The notes below the pieces were generated by a model that was not told the origin of the DNA, did no database searches, and saw only the letters and a program-made list of their open reading frames with translations. From Chromatiales bacterium (GTDB lineage Bacteria; Pseudomonadota; Gammaproteobacteria; Thiohalomonadales; Thiohalomonadaceae), in NCBI GenBank assembly GCA_003251535.1, contig QKFD01000103.1:1-64000 (forward strand): DNA of 64,000 bases, written 5' to 3'. Both the position numbers and the translations under genes were made by a program. Of this stretch, positions 1-10,223 are shown piece by piece (position 1 is the first letter of the stretch; each line of letters opens with the position of its first letter).

Positions 1-2628
1 CTGCGGCACCAGGATGGGGGAGAGGCCATCGGCCACGGCGCAGGCGAGCCGCTTCTTGGCCGCCAACAGGCGGGCCAGCGCGTCGGGTGCCACCCGGTAG
101 GCGGGGGAGGCGTAGGGGGCGGTGGCCAGCAGGTCCAGCCCCGCCAACCAGGCACGCGCCCACACCTCCATGTCGATCCCTTGGTAGTCCACCGTCTCGG
201 CGTCGCCCCAGCCGCCGGTGGCGGGGTCGAGGCTTTTGATCTCCACCCCCGCCTCCGCCTCCAGGGTGTTGGAGAGGGGGCGCAGGGCGAAGCTGAACGG
301 CTGCGCCCCGTCCACCCCCGGCAGCTGGGAGGTGGGGCTGATGTTCACCGCGGTGATGCCGTCGGGGGCGACAAACGAGACCGCCCAGACATCGGTGGGG
401 GCGGGGTCGCGCTCGGCCGAGAGCACCCGTCCGGTGGCGAGCTTGAGCCCCGGGATCGCCTGCTCGATGGCGGCGGCGAAGAGGCTCAAGGTGACCGCCC
501 CCTCCTCCTGCTCAGCCGGGGCGCTGGTGCGGGCGGCGGCCAGCGGGCTCATCTCCCGCACCACCGGCCCCGGATCGCTGTCGGGGCCGCGGAAGGCGGG
601 ATCGACCAGATTGGCATTGCGCGCCAGGGTGAGCCAGCTCCGCAGCGGGAAGATGACCTCCGGGAACTGCCAGCCACCGCTGCCGAAGGGGGCGGTGAGG
701 CGGGTCTCGGCCGGCGGTAACAGCAGCAGCGCCGCGCCGCTGAGGAAGGCGACGTTGGCGTTGCCCTGCACTAGATCGCCGAGGGTGATAGAGACCCCCT
801 GGGCGGCGAAGCGGCGCACCAGGGCGTTGAAGCTGTCGGCGGCGGCGGTGGTGAGGGTGGGGGTGTCGGCCAGCGGCGAGGGGCGCAGGCTCACCCCTGG
901 CAGGATCAGCCCGGGGGTGGCGGCGTTGGCGCTCAAGAGGGTGGTGGCGCTGAGGCCGTAGCGGGCCGCCAGCTGGGTCGGCGTCAGGCCGGCAGCGGCT
1001 GGCAGCTGGGCCGGCGGACAGAGCAGCAGGCCGTCCACCGCGAGGGCGGCGGGGTTCTCCTCCAGGGCGGCGGCAAACTGGGCGATGGTGACCGGCGGAT
1101 TGGCCCGCGCCATCACGGCGTCGAAGCTGTCGCCCGCTTGGGTTGCCAGGGTCTGGCCCGCCACCGTCAGGCTGCGACCGCCGGCGATGGTGCCGGGGAG
1201 GGCGCGGTTGGCCTCGGTCAGCGCCTCCTCCGGCACCGCCCCCGCGGGGAGGAAGAGGGCGGCGATGGCCCCCATGGTCTGGCCGCTGCGGATGCGGTAG
1301 GGGATGCGTAGGTCGGCGGGGTTGATCGGCCAGGCGGAGAGCCCCGGGATGGGCAGGCCACTGCTTCCATCCAGCGCCGCGGCCGCCGGCGCCAGGCCGG
1401 CGTTGTGGCGCAGTAGCTCGCCCGGCTCGATGCCGTAGGCGCGGGCGGTGGCGTCGAGCGGCGCCTCACCGAGGCCGGTGACGGCGCTGGCGCTGAGGAA
1501 GAGCGGCGTACCGGCGGCGAAGAGATCGACCGTGGCGGTGTTGAGGCCGGCCAGGGTGGTGGCAGCGACGCCGGTGCCGTTCTCCGCCAGGCTCCAGCCG
1601 CTGGCGATGAGCTGGCGGTCCACCACCAGCTCCACCTCGGCCCGGAACATCCCGGGGAGATCGGCGTTGGCGCCGGCCACCATCACCGCATCGAACGGCA
1701 CGCCGTTGTCGCGGAAGGTGGCGGCGATCTCATCGAGGCTGGCGTCGGCCCCCGCCTGACCGGCGGCCGGGACCTCCACCTCCACCCCCTGGGCGCTGAA
1801 GACAAAGCCAGGGGCGAGCAGCCCGTTGCGGCTACGGTTGGCCGTCACCAGGCTGGCCAGGGTCAGGTTGAGTTGCGTGGCGAGGGTGGCGATGGGCAGC
1901 CCCGCTATCGGCTGCGCCTGCTGCTGGGAGGGGACCACCAGCTCGCTGCCGGGGTTGAGGGGCAGGGCGGTGTTGTCGGCGTCGGCCAGCACCTTGGCCG
2001 GCTCCTCGCCCGTCGGCACCAGCGCCGCCACCGTGCCACCGGCGCGGAAGACGGCGAAGCTGGGGATCAGGAGGCCGGTGGCCGGCAGTACCAGCAGGCT
2101 GCTGAGGCTCCGCGCGCCGGCCGCCAGTCCCAGTGCCGACCAGTCGATCCCGTAGTGCTCCACCACCGCCGCCAGGTTGGCGGTGGTGGCGGGGTCGGCC
2201 AGATGGGCACCGAGTTGGGCGGCGCTGTTGCAGAAGGCGTAGCAGGCGGAGAGGTGACTGCGCAGGCCATCCAGCGCCACCGGCAGCCCCTCCGGGTCCC
2301 CGCCGGCCGGCTGCTGTAGCGAGGTGGCGAGGGTGGCGTGCATGTCGGGCTGCATCATCTGATACCAGATGGCACCGAAGCGGCTGGCGGTATCGCTGGC
2401 GGTGGCGCTGGCGGCGTCGCCCGGGGCGCTGCCATTGGCGATGAGTCCCGCCGCCTGCATCGCCACCGAGACCGCCAAGGTGGCGCCCGCTGTGCCACTC
2501 GGCGCCGGCTCCACCGCCCAGGCGGCGGTGGTGATGGGCCAAGAGCCGACCCCCAGCACTGGGTCGGTATAGCCGACCGGCATCTCGACGCGGCCGGCGG
2601 AGGAGTTGGAGATCACTGCGGCGTTCAT
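1..2628 (-). CDS. Large LysM-like repeat protein (3' end outside window)
   Basis: The frame is open from an ATG at 2628 to the left edge, giving at least 876 residues without a stop. The start overlaps the stop of the 2524-aa gene by one base (TGATG), so translation is probably coupled. The protein is rich in Ala, Leu and Pro. From about residue 240 it carries repeated LysM-like units, for example around residues 250, 396, 440-490 (IPYRIRSGQTMGAIAALF) and 557 (LAARYGLSATTLLSAN). LysM domains normally bind peptidoglycan or chitin, but these copies are degenerate, so binding is inferred. There is no signal peptide. It is the fifth gene of the operon starting at 18719. The true C-terminus and function are unknown. 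Confidence 0.85.
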   Translation of the reverse strand, partial: MNAAVISNSSAGRVEMPVGYTDPVLGVGSWPITTAAWAVEPAPSGTAGATLAVSVAMQAAGLIANGSAPGDAASATASDTASRFGAIWYQMMQPDMHATLATSLQQPAGGDPEGLPVALDGLRSHLSACYAFCNSAAQLGAHLADPATTANLAAVVEHYGIDWSALGLAAGARSLSSLLVLPATGLLIPSFAVFRAGGTVAALVPTGEEPAKVLADADNTALPLNPGSELVVPSQQQAQPIAGLPIATLATQLNLTLASLVTANRSRNGLLAPGFVFSAQGVEVEVPAAGQAGADASLDEIAATFRDNGVPFDAVMVAGANADLPGMFRAEVELVVDRQLIASGWSLAENGTGVAATTLAGLNTATVDLFAAGTPLFLSASAVTGLGEAPLDATARAYGIEPGELLRHNAGLAPAAAALDGSSGLPIPGLSAWPINPADLRIPYRIRSGQTMGAIAALFLPAGAVPEEALTEANRALPGTIAGGRSLTVAGQTLATQAGDSFDAVMARANPPVTIAQFAAALEENPAALAVDGLLLCPPAQLPAAAGLTPTQLAARYGLSATTLLSANAATPGLILPGVSLRPSPLADTPTLTTAAADSFNALVRRFAAQGVSITLGDLVQGNANVAFLSGAALLLLPPAETRLTAPFGSGGWQFPEVIFPLRSWLTLARNANLVDPAFRGPDSDPGPVVREMSPLAAARTSAPAEQEEGAVTLSLFAAAIEQAIPGLKLATGRVLSAERDPAPTDVWAVSFVAPDGITAVNISPTSQLPGVDGAQPFSFALRPLSNTLEAEAGVEIKSLDPATGGWGDAETVDYQGIDMEVWARAWLAGLDLLATAPYASPAYRVAPDALARLLAAKKRLACAVADGLSPILVPQ

Positions 2629-5600
2629 CAGGCGACTCCTTCAGTGCTGTTGGCGCCAGACGACGCGGGTGCGGTGCTGTTGCCGAAGATATCGTGGAAC
2701 CCGAGCACCACCGTGGCCACCGGCGGTGTGTCGCGGTCGGTGGCGGAGATCCCGGCGTAGGGGTCCTCCAGCTGGGGCGGCAGTCCCGGTACGTTGGGCA
2801 CCGAGGGCTGCTTGGCGAAGCGGTGGATGGGGATCACCTGGGAGATGGTCTGGTCGTTGTCGTCACTCGCCTGGGCGGCCAGCCGCGGTGCCATCCGCAG
2901 GGCATCGACCCCGGCCCCCGGGCTCTCCACCTGCGGGCCCACCGGCCGGCCGTCGTTACTGGCGTTGAACACCGCGCTCTCCTCCAGTTTGTAGCCGTTG
3001 AGGTTATAGAGCCGGCGGGCGCGCAGCTGTGGGTCGTCGCCGACATCGGGTGGGTTGGTGAAGCCAAAGCTGAAGCCGACGTTGCCCTGCGCCACGGTGG
3101 CGCGTCGCACCTGGTCGCGGTCGTCGGGGGTGGCCACAAACAGGGTGGTGGAGCTGGTATCGATGGGGTCCCCCACCAGCGCCGCGGTGTTGAAGCTGTG
3201 GAGCCGGCGCTGGGGGTTGGCCTGGGCCTGGCTGTCGAGCACCGCCACCAGGGTGAAGACGCCGTTGCCATCCTGGCCCCACATCGCCTCGTCGAAGCCG
3301 TTGCCGTCGCTATCCTCCAGCTCCAGCCAGTAGCCGCCACCGCCCACCACACTCGCCTCCCACAACAGGGTGAGGAAGCCGAGGGGGTCGGCCAGCGGCG
3401 CAAAGTAGGGGCCGGAGGGGGGCTGCTCCGCCACCGCCAGCATCCGCCCGGCGGCAAAGTTGCCGGAGCGGGTCTCGGTGGAGAGGTTGGTGCGCACCAG
3501 GTAGGTGGCGTTGCGGTTGAGGGGGGTGGAGGCGAGCCCGGCGCTCAGCCCGGCCGCCGGTGAGAGCTGGAAGCCGAAGTAGAGCTGGGCATGGTCGCTG
3601 GGGGTGCTCTCCAGGTAGCGCCACAGCTCTAGCAGCAGCTGGCGGCCGGCGGTGTCGGCCCCCACTACGCTGGCGGTGTGGGGACGGCCGGGGATGCGGT
3701 TGAGGCGGATATCCACCAGGCTGGCCCAGGTGAACTGCTCCACTGCCACCGCCTTGGCCTGTGCCTGCTGCGGATCGGTGCGGTAGAGCTGCCAGGGGTT
3801 GGCATCGGCGGCGGCGGCGATGGCGGCAAGGGAGGCGGTGAAGGGCCAGAACGATGGCATCCCCACCGCCGTCGCCCCGCCCAACACCGGCAGCGCAGGG
3901 CGGCTGGCGGTCTGCCAGATCACCTGTTGCGGCAGGCCGTGGCGTACCGGCACATCCTCCCACAGCTGGAGCGGGGCCGGGCTGCTGGGGATCACCGGGG
4001 TGAGGCTGGTGGCGGGGTAACCGGTGCGCAGCATATCCTCGGTGACGACGATCTGTAGGGTCTCGGCGGCGCCCACCTCCAGGATCATGCCCGGCTGGAT
4101 GCGGTCGGCCGCCACCGCCGGATTGCGGGCGGCGAGGTCGGCCCTCTGGGCCGCCGTCAGCGCGGTCAGGGTGACGCCGGTCGGCACGGTCTCGGTCTGC
4201 ACCAGGCTGATCCAGGGCACCGCGCTCCCCTCGCTCAGGGTGAGGGTGAGGCGCGGGCTACCGGCCGGCTGCTCCGGGTCGGGGGCGGGGCCGGTCATCT
4301 GTTGGCCGATCAGCTCGTAGAGTCCCACCGGGTTCTGGTCGGCCGCCGCGGCCGGCGGCGGTAGCCGCAGGCCGTAGAGCATGAAGCGGGAGACCTGGCC
4401 GGCGGCATCCCGTACCGGGGTGTCGTCGGTGAGGGCCGGCATCAGCTGGTCGAGGGTGATGGCGGCCAGGGTGGGGACCTGGAGCGGGTTGTCCGCCTCG
4501 GGCACGATGAGGCCCGCCACCTCGGCGCCGACCCGGCCGACGCTCTCCAGGCTGAGATCGTAGCCGGTGGCGAACTCGCGCAGGGTCTGCTGCTGGCCGG
4601 TGGTGAGGGTGCAGTCGCCCACCTCCACCGAGGCGAGCGGGGCGAGGAGCGCCACCCCCGCCACCACGCTACGGAACGCCGCCGACGGGGTGGCCGGCAG
4701 GGCGATGGGATCGACCACCAGCAGTAACCGGGTGGCGAGGTCCCGCAGCGACTCATCCGGCAGCAGGGCGCTGGCGCTGGCCGGCAGCTGGAGCGGCCCG
4801 CCGTTGTAGTTGGGGTTGAGGGGGGTGAGTTCGGCCAGCCAGGCGTCAAAGGCGGTGTCACTCCCCGGGTTCTGCCAGAGGGCGGTGGTAGCCGCCAACA
4901 GCGGCAGGGTGTCTCCCGCCAGCCGGGTCCAGGCGATGGGGGCGGCGAGGGAGTCGTAGGCGGAGGGGAGCTTGACCGTGGCCGGCAGGGTGCCATCGGC
5001 ACCGATGGTGTCGCCGGTGAGCTGGGTGATCGCCTCGGCATACCACTGCGCCTCGGGCACCGCCGCCAGCGCCGCGGTGCCGGCGTTGAGGCGGACATAG
5101 AAGAGCGCCGCCGCCTGGGCCAGGGTGAGCCCGTTGAGGGCCACGGAGGCGGCGGCCGGCAGCGCCAGCTTCGCCCCGGCGCGGGTGATGCTGGGGGTGT
5201 CGAGGGCGGCGGGGGTGGTGAGCCAGGCGTTGACCTCGGCCCCCAGCCGCTGGCAGAGGGCGGTGGGGCTCTCGCCTTCGAGGATCTGGGTCTCCAGCGC
5301 CGCGGCGTGGAGCGTCTGGTTGGCCGCCAGCAGGCGGTCGGGATTGGCGGCGGCGATCGCCTCTGGGGTCACCCCCAGCTCCACTTGCAGTAGGCTGCCG
5401 GGGGCGGCGTTGGCCAGCTCCAGCTCCAGGTTGGGGTTGAGTGCCAGCAGCTCAACGCTGTCGTAACCGAAGGTGGCCGCTACCTGCTCCACGGTGTCGC
5501 CCAGGTGTACCACGTAGGGGACGGTGACGGTGGGGAAGCTGGCGGCGATGGCGCTCAAGGTGGAGTTGCCATCGATGGTGACCGGGAAGCGCTCGAACAG

Positions 5601-8600
5601 CCCCTCAGCGGCCTGCACCATCGACTTGGTGATGAGCAGCATGTACTCGCGGAACACCACCGAGGCGAGCGATTCGCCATCGCTGATACCGCCGCCATCT
5701 TGGGCGTCCGTCCCCATCGGCTGGGGGGAGAGCTTGGCAAAGTAGGCGGCGATCTGGGCGGCGTAGCGGTTGTCTACCGGCTGATAGCTGGAGAAGTCGC
5801 GGGTCTGTTCCGGCGGTGGCAGATCGGCGCTCTGCCAGGCGAGCACCGGCGGTATCGGGAAGGAGACACCGCTCACCGTGGTCGGCGCATCGCCGACGGG
5901 TTGACCGGAGATGTGGAAATCGACGTTGTGGCCGAGGAAGGCGCTCAGATTGGTGTTGGAGAAGCCGTCGGCGAAGGTCTGTGGACACTGGAGCTGGGCC
6001 GCCAGCTCGGCCAGGTCGCCCGCGGTGAGCGTCGCACTGCGGGGATCGAGGCCGATGGCGGAGATGGCCCAGCGGAACAGCCCCTCGGCCAGCAGGGCGA
6101 AGGGGGTCTCGGCACTGCTGGTGGCGCGGGCGGTGGCGGCAAACAGCCCGCTGCGCTGGGTGGCAAGGTCCGCCGACTCCACCGGCGCTGGACCATCGAT
6201 GGCGAGGGTCAGCACCACCCGATAGGCGGGATCGCTGGCGGCCGCCACCCCACTCTGCGAGGGCCAGGTGACCGGCAGCTCGGCGACGGTGAAGGCGGGG
6301 ACGATGCGCACATCCAGCGACTCGATGCCGCCATTGGCAAACACCTTCACCGCCGGATCAAACTGGAGGTGGTAGACCCCCTCCTTGCACTCCTCCGGGG
6401 TCGCGGCGCTGAGCTTGAGCTGCTGCTGCAACGCCAGCGGGTGGAGGGCCGCCTGTTTGGCGCGGGCGGCGAGCCGGGCGCGGGCCAGACCGCGGGTGAT
6501 ATGGGCCATCTCCGTCGGGGCGCGGCAGCGGCCACCGCCGCTGCGGGAGGCGTTGGCCAGCGGCAGCGTCCCCTGGCCAGCGCGGCTGAGTGCCATGCCG
6601 CTCGGGTAGACGCCGGCCACATTGCGCCCCGTCTGATCGGCCGACAGCACCCAGGGGGTGGTGGAGGCGGAGCCGATGGTGAAGGAGGCGTCCAGGCTCA
6701 TGGAGAAGGAGAAGGAGATGCGGACGAAGACGATCTTGATGGAGGCGTGGACCTTCACCCCAACGCTCAGGCGGATCAGGGTGGGCTGGTAAGCGGCCAG
6801 GGTGAGGGTGGCGGCGGCGTAGGCCTCGATGCTCACATCCACCGAGATGACCTTGAAATCCACCTTACCGTAGACCTTGCCCACCAGTGCCGCGGTGCCC
6901 CGCGCCCAGTAGTACAGCGCCTTGGAGGTGCTGGCGTCGTCGGGGTGGAACCAGGCCAGCACCCCCTCGAAGATCACCTCCACTTGCAGGTACATCCCCG
7001 CCTTGAGCGGCCCCTTGTTGAACTCCCGACCCACCCCTACCGCCAGGCCGATCCCCAGCTCCAGCACCGGCGAGAAGGTGCCGTTGGTGATGGCCGGTAC
7101 GCGGGTGGAGGTGGCGCCGTTGAGCAGGCCGAAGTAGATGCCGCCCTTGCCGAGGAAGGGGCCATATTGCAGGCCGAAGCTGAGGCTGAAGTCGCGGTTG
7201 TAGGGGAAGCCGAGGTCGATCTTGAAGTTGCCGTTGGTGAAGATATCGACGGTGATGACACCGAGGGTGATCACCACCATGCCGAAGTCGAGCTGGCGGA
7301 ACATATCCGGGATCTGGAGCCGGGCGTGGAAGACGCCGATGTCGTCGGTCACCTTCTTGTACATCAGCTCGAAGCTGAAGCCGGCCAGCGCCCCCGCCTG
7401 CGGGCCGGCCAGGGCCACCAGCACGCCGTAGAGATTGGGGTCATTCATCACCACCTTGACGGTGGCGGTATCCATCAGGGTGATATCAAGGCCGATGAGC
7501 CACTGGCTGTTCTCGTCGAAGTGGAGCTTGTTGCCACTCGGCTGATCGAGGGGGTTGCGGTTGGCATCATCGGTGGGCTGCAACTGCGCCCGCATCAGCT
7601 TGATCACCTCGGCCAGGGAGTTGGGCCGGGTGAGACCATCCAAGGTGACGTGCTGGCCGAAGCCGAGGTAACGCAGGTTCACCAGCGAGCTACCGCCACC
7701 GGGCACCGCCGGCGGGGTGTCGTTGAGGGCGTCCCAGCCGAGCGGTTTCATATCTGGCCCGCGCCCATACTCGGTCCCGAGGAAGTTGCAGGCCAGCTCG
7801 ATATCCACCTGCGGCTGGCCGTTGCTGCGGGCGTAGCGCAGGCCGACGCTCTTCAGGGTGATGAAACCCAGCTTGAGGTTGATGGCGTAGTTGACGGTGA
7901 CCGACTGCTCGGTGGGGTCGAGCACCAGGGTGAAGCGGCCGAGGTTGATGTTGTTGAGGAAGGTCCACGGCTCAGGGAGACGGTAGTTGAGATTGGGATT
8001 GGCGAGGGCGGCCAGGCTGGTGATGAGATCGCCCAGCTTCACCCCCTCCATCAACACCGTCAGCACCTGGTGGCGCTGCGCCCCCTGGCCGGTCCATGAG
8101 GTGCGCGCCTCCAGGGCAAAGCGATCCAGCTGGAGGCGGAAGAGCCAGCTCTGCTCGCGGGAGACGAACGACAACCCCACGGTAATGACCATGTTGTTCA
8201 GCTCGAACGACCCCTTGACCGAGCCCTCATAGATCATCTGCGGCGGGGCAGTGGGGGCCGCCTGCTCCTGACGCAACAGGGTGTGCAGGCGGGGCCGGTG
8301 GCGGGCGAGGCTGTTCAGCAGCAGGGTGTCGCGGGCGGCGAGGAGGCCGCTGCCTTGGGCCTTGGGGCGGCGCTTGATCTCCGCCTCCGCCACCAGTCCC
8401 AACTTCAACCCCAGCACCTCCGGGTCCCAGCGCACCGCCACCGCAGCGGAGATGTCATAGGGGTTGCCGGCGCCGGTGGAGTAGCTGGCCCAGAGCCGGG
8501 TCAGCTCCAGGGAGGGCAGCCAGTCGGGGGCCTGTTGTCCGAGGAAGGCGTAGACAAATTCGGTGAGGTTGAGGGTGCCGTCGGCCAGGCCACCTTGGAA

Positions 8601-10202
8601 CTGCCAACTGCCGTCGCCAGGGTAGTAGGCGCCAGCGGAGAGGAGTGCCTTCTGCTCGCCGCCGACATAGACCCCCACTATGCCAGCGAGTCCACCCCAG
8701 ATGGTGGCGGGAGCGACGGTGATGTTGAAGGTGATGTTGTCGAGGGTGAAGGAGACATCACCGATGGGGATCTCCCAAGTGCCATGGGCGGTCAGGGTGG
8801 CGCCATAGGTCTTGGTGGGGAGTGAGGCGCTCATACTGATGCGATCCACTACCAGCGAGGCGTCCACATCCGGCTGGCTACCGGGGAAGAAGACCCCCAT
8901 CGCCGCCGCCAGATCCAGCTCAATGGCCCCCTCGGTGTTGGCCTGGATGGTGAGATCGGGGAGGCTAGCGCTGACGTTGAGGTAGACCGGGTTGCCGGAT
9001 TTGTCGGTCACCGCCTGATCCGGCGGCACCTCACCCGAGCCGGTCTTGGAGCCGAAGCGCATGGTACCGAAGAGACTGCCACTCCACTCGCTCTCTGTGC
9101 TGCCCCACATCATCAACCAGCTGCTCCCCACCTCTTCGATGCGTACAAATGGGATGGGGACATCCCAGGCAGAGGTGGAGACGATGGTCACGCCAGTGTA
9201 TGAGATGCCGTTCGGTACCGGCAGGGTGCCACCGCTATTCTCGATGCCGAAGCGCAGCTGCGACAGGCCAAAGGCGTCGAGGGCGGCGACACCGGGGGGG
9301 AAGCTGAAGGTGGAGGGGGGGGCGCCGGGGAAGAGTTGCAGTAGCGCCAAGATGCCGTTGGAGAGGGTGATAGGCGGCGTGATGTCGCCATTGATGTCCC
9401 ACACTAGGCCATCTTGTAGTAGTGGCACGGTGACCACTAGATCATGGGGTTCGCCGATCTGCACCGCGAGCGTGAGGCGCAGCAGAACGGCTGAGACGTA
9501 GCCCGGAGGATCATCAAAACTGTAGGTGTTGGGGTAGTCGGTCGTGAGGGCGAGACCCACCGCCTCAACCCCCATTTTCGGCCAGTCGGTGGAGGCGTTG
9601 CTGGCATCAGCAAGGAGATTTAGCTTTTGGGTTACCTCCGCCTCTGCACGGGGGTCGAAAGAGCCCTCCAGCAGCAGCTGGCTGGTACCTAATAGGGCGG
9701 TATAGGGGGCAAGCTCACTATCGGTGAGTAGCAGGATGCCAGTCAGTTGCGGCAGATCGCTCTCGGCCGTGCCGTCATCTACCGCTTTAGTGCTCACCAC
9801 TGCCTGTTGTGGACCGAGCGGCTTCAGTACCGAGGTGGTTAGCTCCAAGGTACCGGATACCTCAACAGATTTGCGTAGCGATTGGGGCAGATCGGGTATC
9901 AGTGTGGCGAAGGTGACGAAGCCGTGCTCACTGCGGGCGGTGAGGGTGAGATCCAGCACATCCTGGTTGTTGGCATCGACGCTACCCACCAGCAGGAGTG
10001 TCCAGCTGGTACCGTCGGCCCAGCTGGTCTTGCCAGAGAGGCGGGCGGTGTTAGCGGTACGTGTGGGGTCACCATCGGTGAGTGGCAGGGCGGTGACCCC
10101 TAGGGCAGCAACCAGCTTGCCCATGAGAGGGAGGATCTCAGCGCTGATGGTGCCGCGGGCCGCGGCGAGCACAAAGGCGTCATAGAGGGTAGTAACAGAC
10201 AT
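2628..10202 (-). CDS. Giant 2524-aa beta-rich protein with LysM-like modules
   Basis: An AGGAG ribosome-binding site lies 9 bases before the ATG. Roughly the first 1180 residues are beta-strand-rich, with long runs of alternating hydrophobic and polar residues (for example KVDFKVISVDVSIEAYAAAT near residue 1125), which suggests extended amphipathic sheets. From about residue 1560 (YVVHLGDTVEQVAATFGYDS) to beyond 1880 there are several LysM-like modules. The C-terminal third is again beta-rich and contains DSDGNG, a possible calcium-type loop. There is no signal peptide and no clear hydrophobic transmembrane helix. It may belong to one of the giant DUF families of unknown function (DUF6603-like came to mind from memory, unverified). 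It sits 21 bases after the metallo-beta-lactamase-fold gene in the same operon. Function is unknown; an envelope-binding or particle-forming structural role is a guess. Confidence 0.85.
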   Translation of the reverse strand: MSVTTLYDAFVLAAARGTISAEILPLMGKLVAALGVTALPLTDGDPTRTANTARLSGKTSWADGTSWTLLLVGSVDANNQDVLDLTLTARSEHGFVTFATLIPDLPQSLRKSVEVSGTLELTTSVLKPLGPQQAVVSTKAVDDGTAESDLPQLTGILLLTDSELAPYTALLGTSQLLLEGSFDPRAEAEVTQKLNLLADASNASTDWPKMGVEAVGLALTTDYPNTYSFDDPPGYVSAVLLRLTLAVQIGEPHDLVVTVPLLQDGLVWDINGDITPPITLSNGILALLQLFPGAPPSTFSFPPGVAALDAFGLSQLRFGIENSGGTLPVPNGISYTGVTIVSTSAWDVPIPFVRIEEVGSSWLMMWGSTESEWSGSLFGTMRFGSKTGSGEVPPDQAVTDKSGNPVYLNVSASLPDLTIQANTEGAIELDLAAAMGVFFPGSQPDVDASLVVDRISMSASLPTKTYGATLTAHGTWEIPIGDVSFTLDNITFNITVAPATIWGGLAGIVGVYVGGEQKALLSAGAYYPGDGSWQFQGGLADGTLNLTEFVYAFLGQQAPDWLPSLELTRLWASYSTGAGNPYDISAAVAVRWDPEVLGLKLGLVAEAEIKRRPKAQGSGLLAARDTLLLNSLARHRPRLHTLLRQEQAAPTAPPQMIYEGSVKGSFELNNMVITVGLSFVSREQSWLFRLQLDRFALEARTSWTGQGAQRHQVLTVLMEGVKLGDLITSLAALANPNLNYRLPEPWTFLNNINLGRFTLVLDPTEQSVTVNYAINLKLGFITLKSVGLRYARSNGQPQVDIELACNFLGTEYGRGPDMKPLGWDALNDTPPAVPGGGSSLVNLRYLGFGQHVTLDGLTRPNSLAEVIKLMRAQLQPTDDANRNPLDQPSGNKLHFDENSQWLIGLDITLMDTATVKVVMNDPNLYGVLVALAGPQAGALAGFSFELMYKKVTDDIGVFHARLQIPDMFRQLDFGMVVITLGVITVDIFTNGNFKIDLGFPYNRDFSLSFGLQYGPFLGKGGIYFGLLNGATSTRVPAITNGTFSPVLELGIGLAVGVGREFNKGPLKAGMYLQVEVIFEGVLAWFHPDDASTSKALYYWARGTAALVGKVYGKVDFKVISVDVSIEAYAAATLTLAAYQPTLIRLSVGVKVHASIKIVFVRISFSFSMSLDASFTIGSASTTPWVLSADQTGRNVAGVYPSGMALSRAGQGTLPLANASRSGGGRCRAPTEMAHITRGLARARLAARAKQAALHPLALQQQLKLSAATPEECKEGVYHLQFDPAVKVFANGGIESLDVRIVPAFTVAELPVTWPSQSGVAAASDPAYRVVLTLAIDGPAPVESADLATQRSGLFAATARATSSAETPFALLAEGLFRWAISAIGLDPRSATLTAGDLAELAAQLQCPQTFADGFSNTNLSAFLGHNVDFHISGQPVGDAPTTVSGVSFPIPPVLAWQSADLPPPEQTRDFSSYQPVDNRYAAQIAAYFAKLSPQPMGTDAQDGGGISDGESLASVVFREYMLLITKSMVQAAEGLFERFPVTIDGNSTLSAIAASFPTVTVPYVVHLGDTVEQVAATFGYDSVELLALNPNLELELANAAPGSLLQVELGVTPEAIAAANPDRLLAANQTLHAAALETQILEGESPTALCQRLGAEVNAWLTTPAALDTPSITRAGAKLALPAAASVALNGLTLAQAAALFYVRLNAGTAALAAVPEAQWYAEAITQLTGDTIGADGTLPATVKLPSAYDSLAAPIAWTRLAGDTLPLLAATTALWQNPGSDTAFDAWLAELTPLNPNYNGGPLQLPASASALLPDESLRDLATRLLLVVDPIALPATPSAAFRSVVAGVALLAPLASVEVGDCTLTTGQQQTLREFATGYDLSLESVGRVGAEVAGLIVPEADNPLQVPTLAAITLDQLMPALTDDTPVRDAAGQVSRFMLYGLRLPPPAAAADQNPVGLYELIGQQMTGPAPDPEQPAGSPRLTLTLSEGSAVPWISLVQTETVPTGVTLTALTAAQRADLAARNPAVAADRIQPGMILEVGAAETLQIVVTEDMLRTGYPATSLTPVIPSSPAPLQLWEDVPVRHGLPQQVIWQTASRPALPVLGGATAVGMPSFWPFTASLAAIAAAADANPWQLYRTDPQQAQAKAVAVEQFTWASLVDIRLNRIPGRPHTASVVGADTAGRQLLLELWRYLESTPSDHAQLYFGFQLSPAAGLSAGLASTPLNRNATYLVRTNLSTETRSGNFAAGRMLAVAEQPPSGPYFAPLADPLGFLTLLWEASVVGGGGYWLELEDSDGNGFDEAMWGQDGNGVFTLVAVLDSQAQANPQRRLHSFNTAALVGDPIDTSSTTLFVATPDDRDQVRRATVAQGNVGFSFGFTNPPDVGDDPQLRARRLYNLNGYKLEESAVFNASNDGRPVGPQVESPGAGVDALRMAPRLAAQASDDNDQTISQVIPIHRFAKQPSVPNVPGLPPQLEDPYAGISATDRDTPPVATVVLGFHDIFGNSTAPASSGANSTEGVA

Positions 10203-10223
10203 GACCGAGGGCTCCTGGCGGCA

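Noticed and set aside
5505-8099. 864-aa frame on the plus strand inside the 2524-aa gene
   Set aside because: It is a GC-rich shadow: Gly/His/Arg-heavy, no protein-like motifs, and fully antisense to a gene with a good ribosome-binding site.
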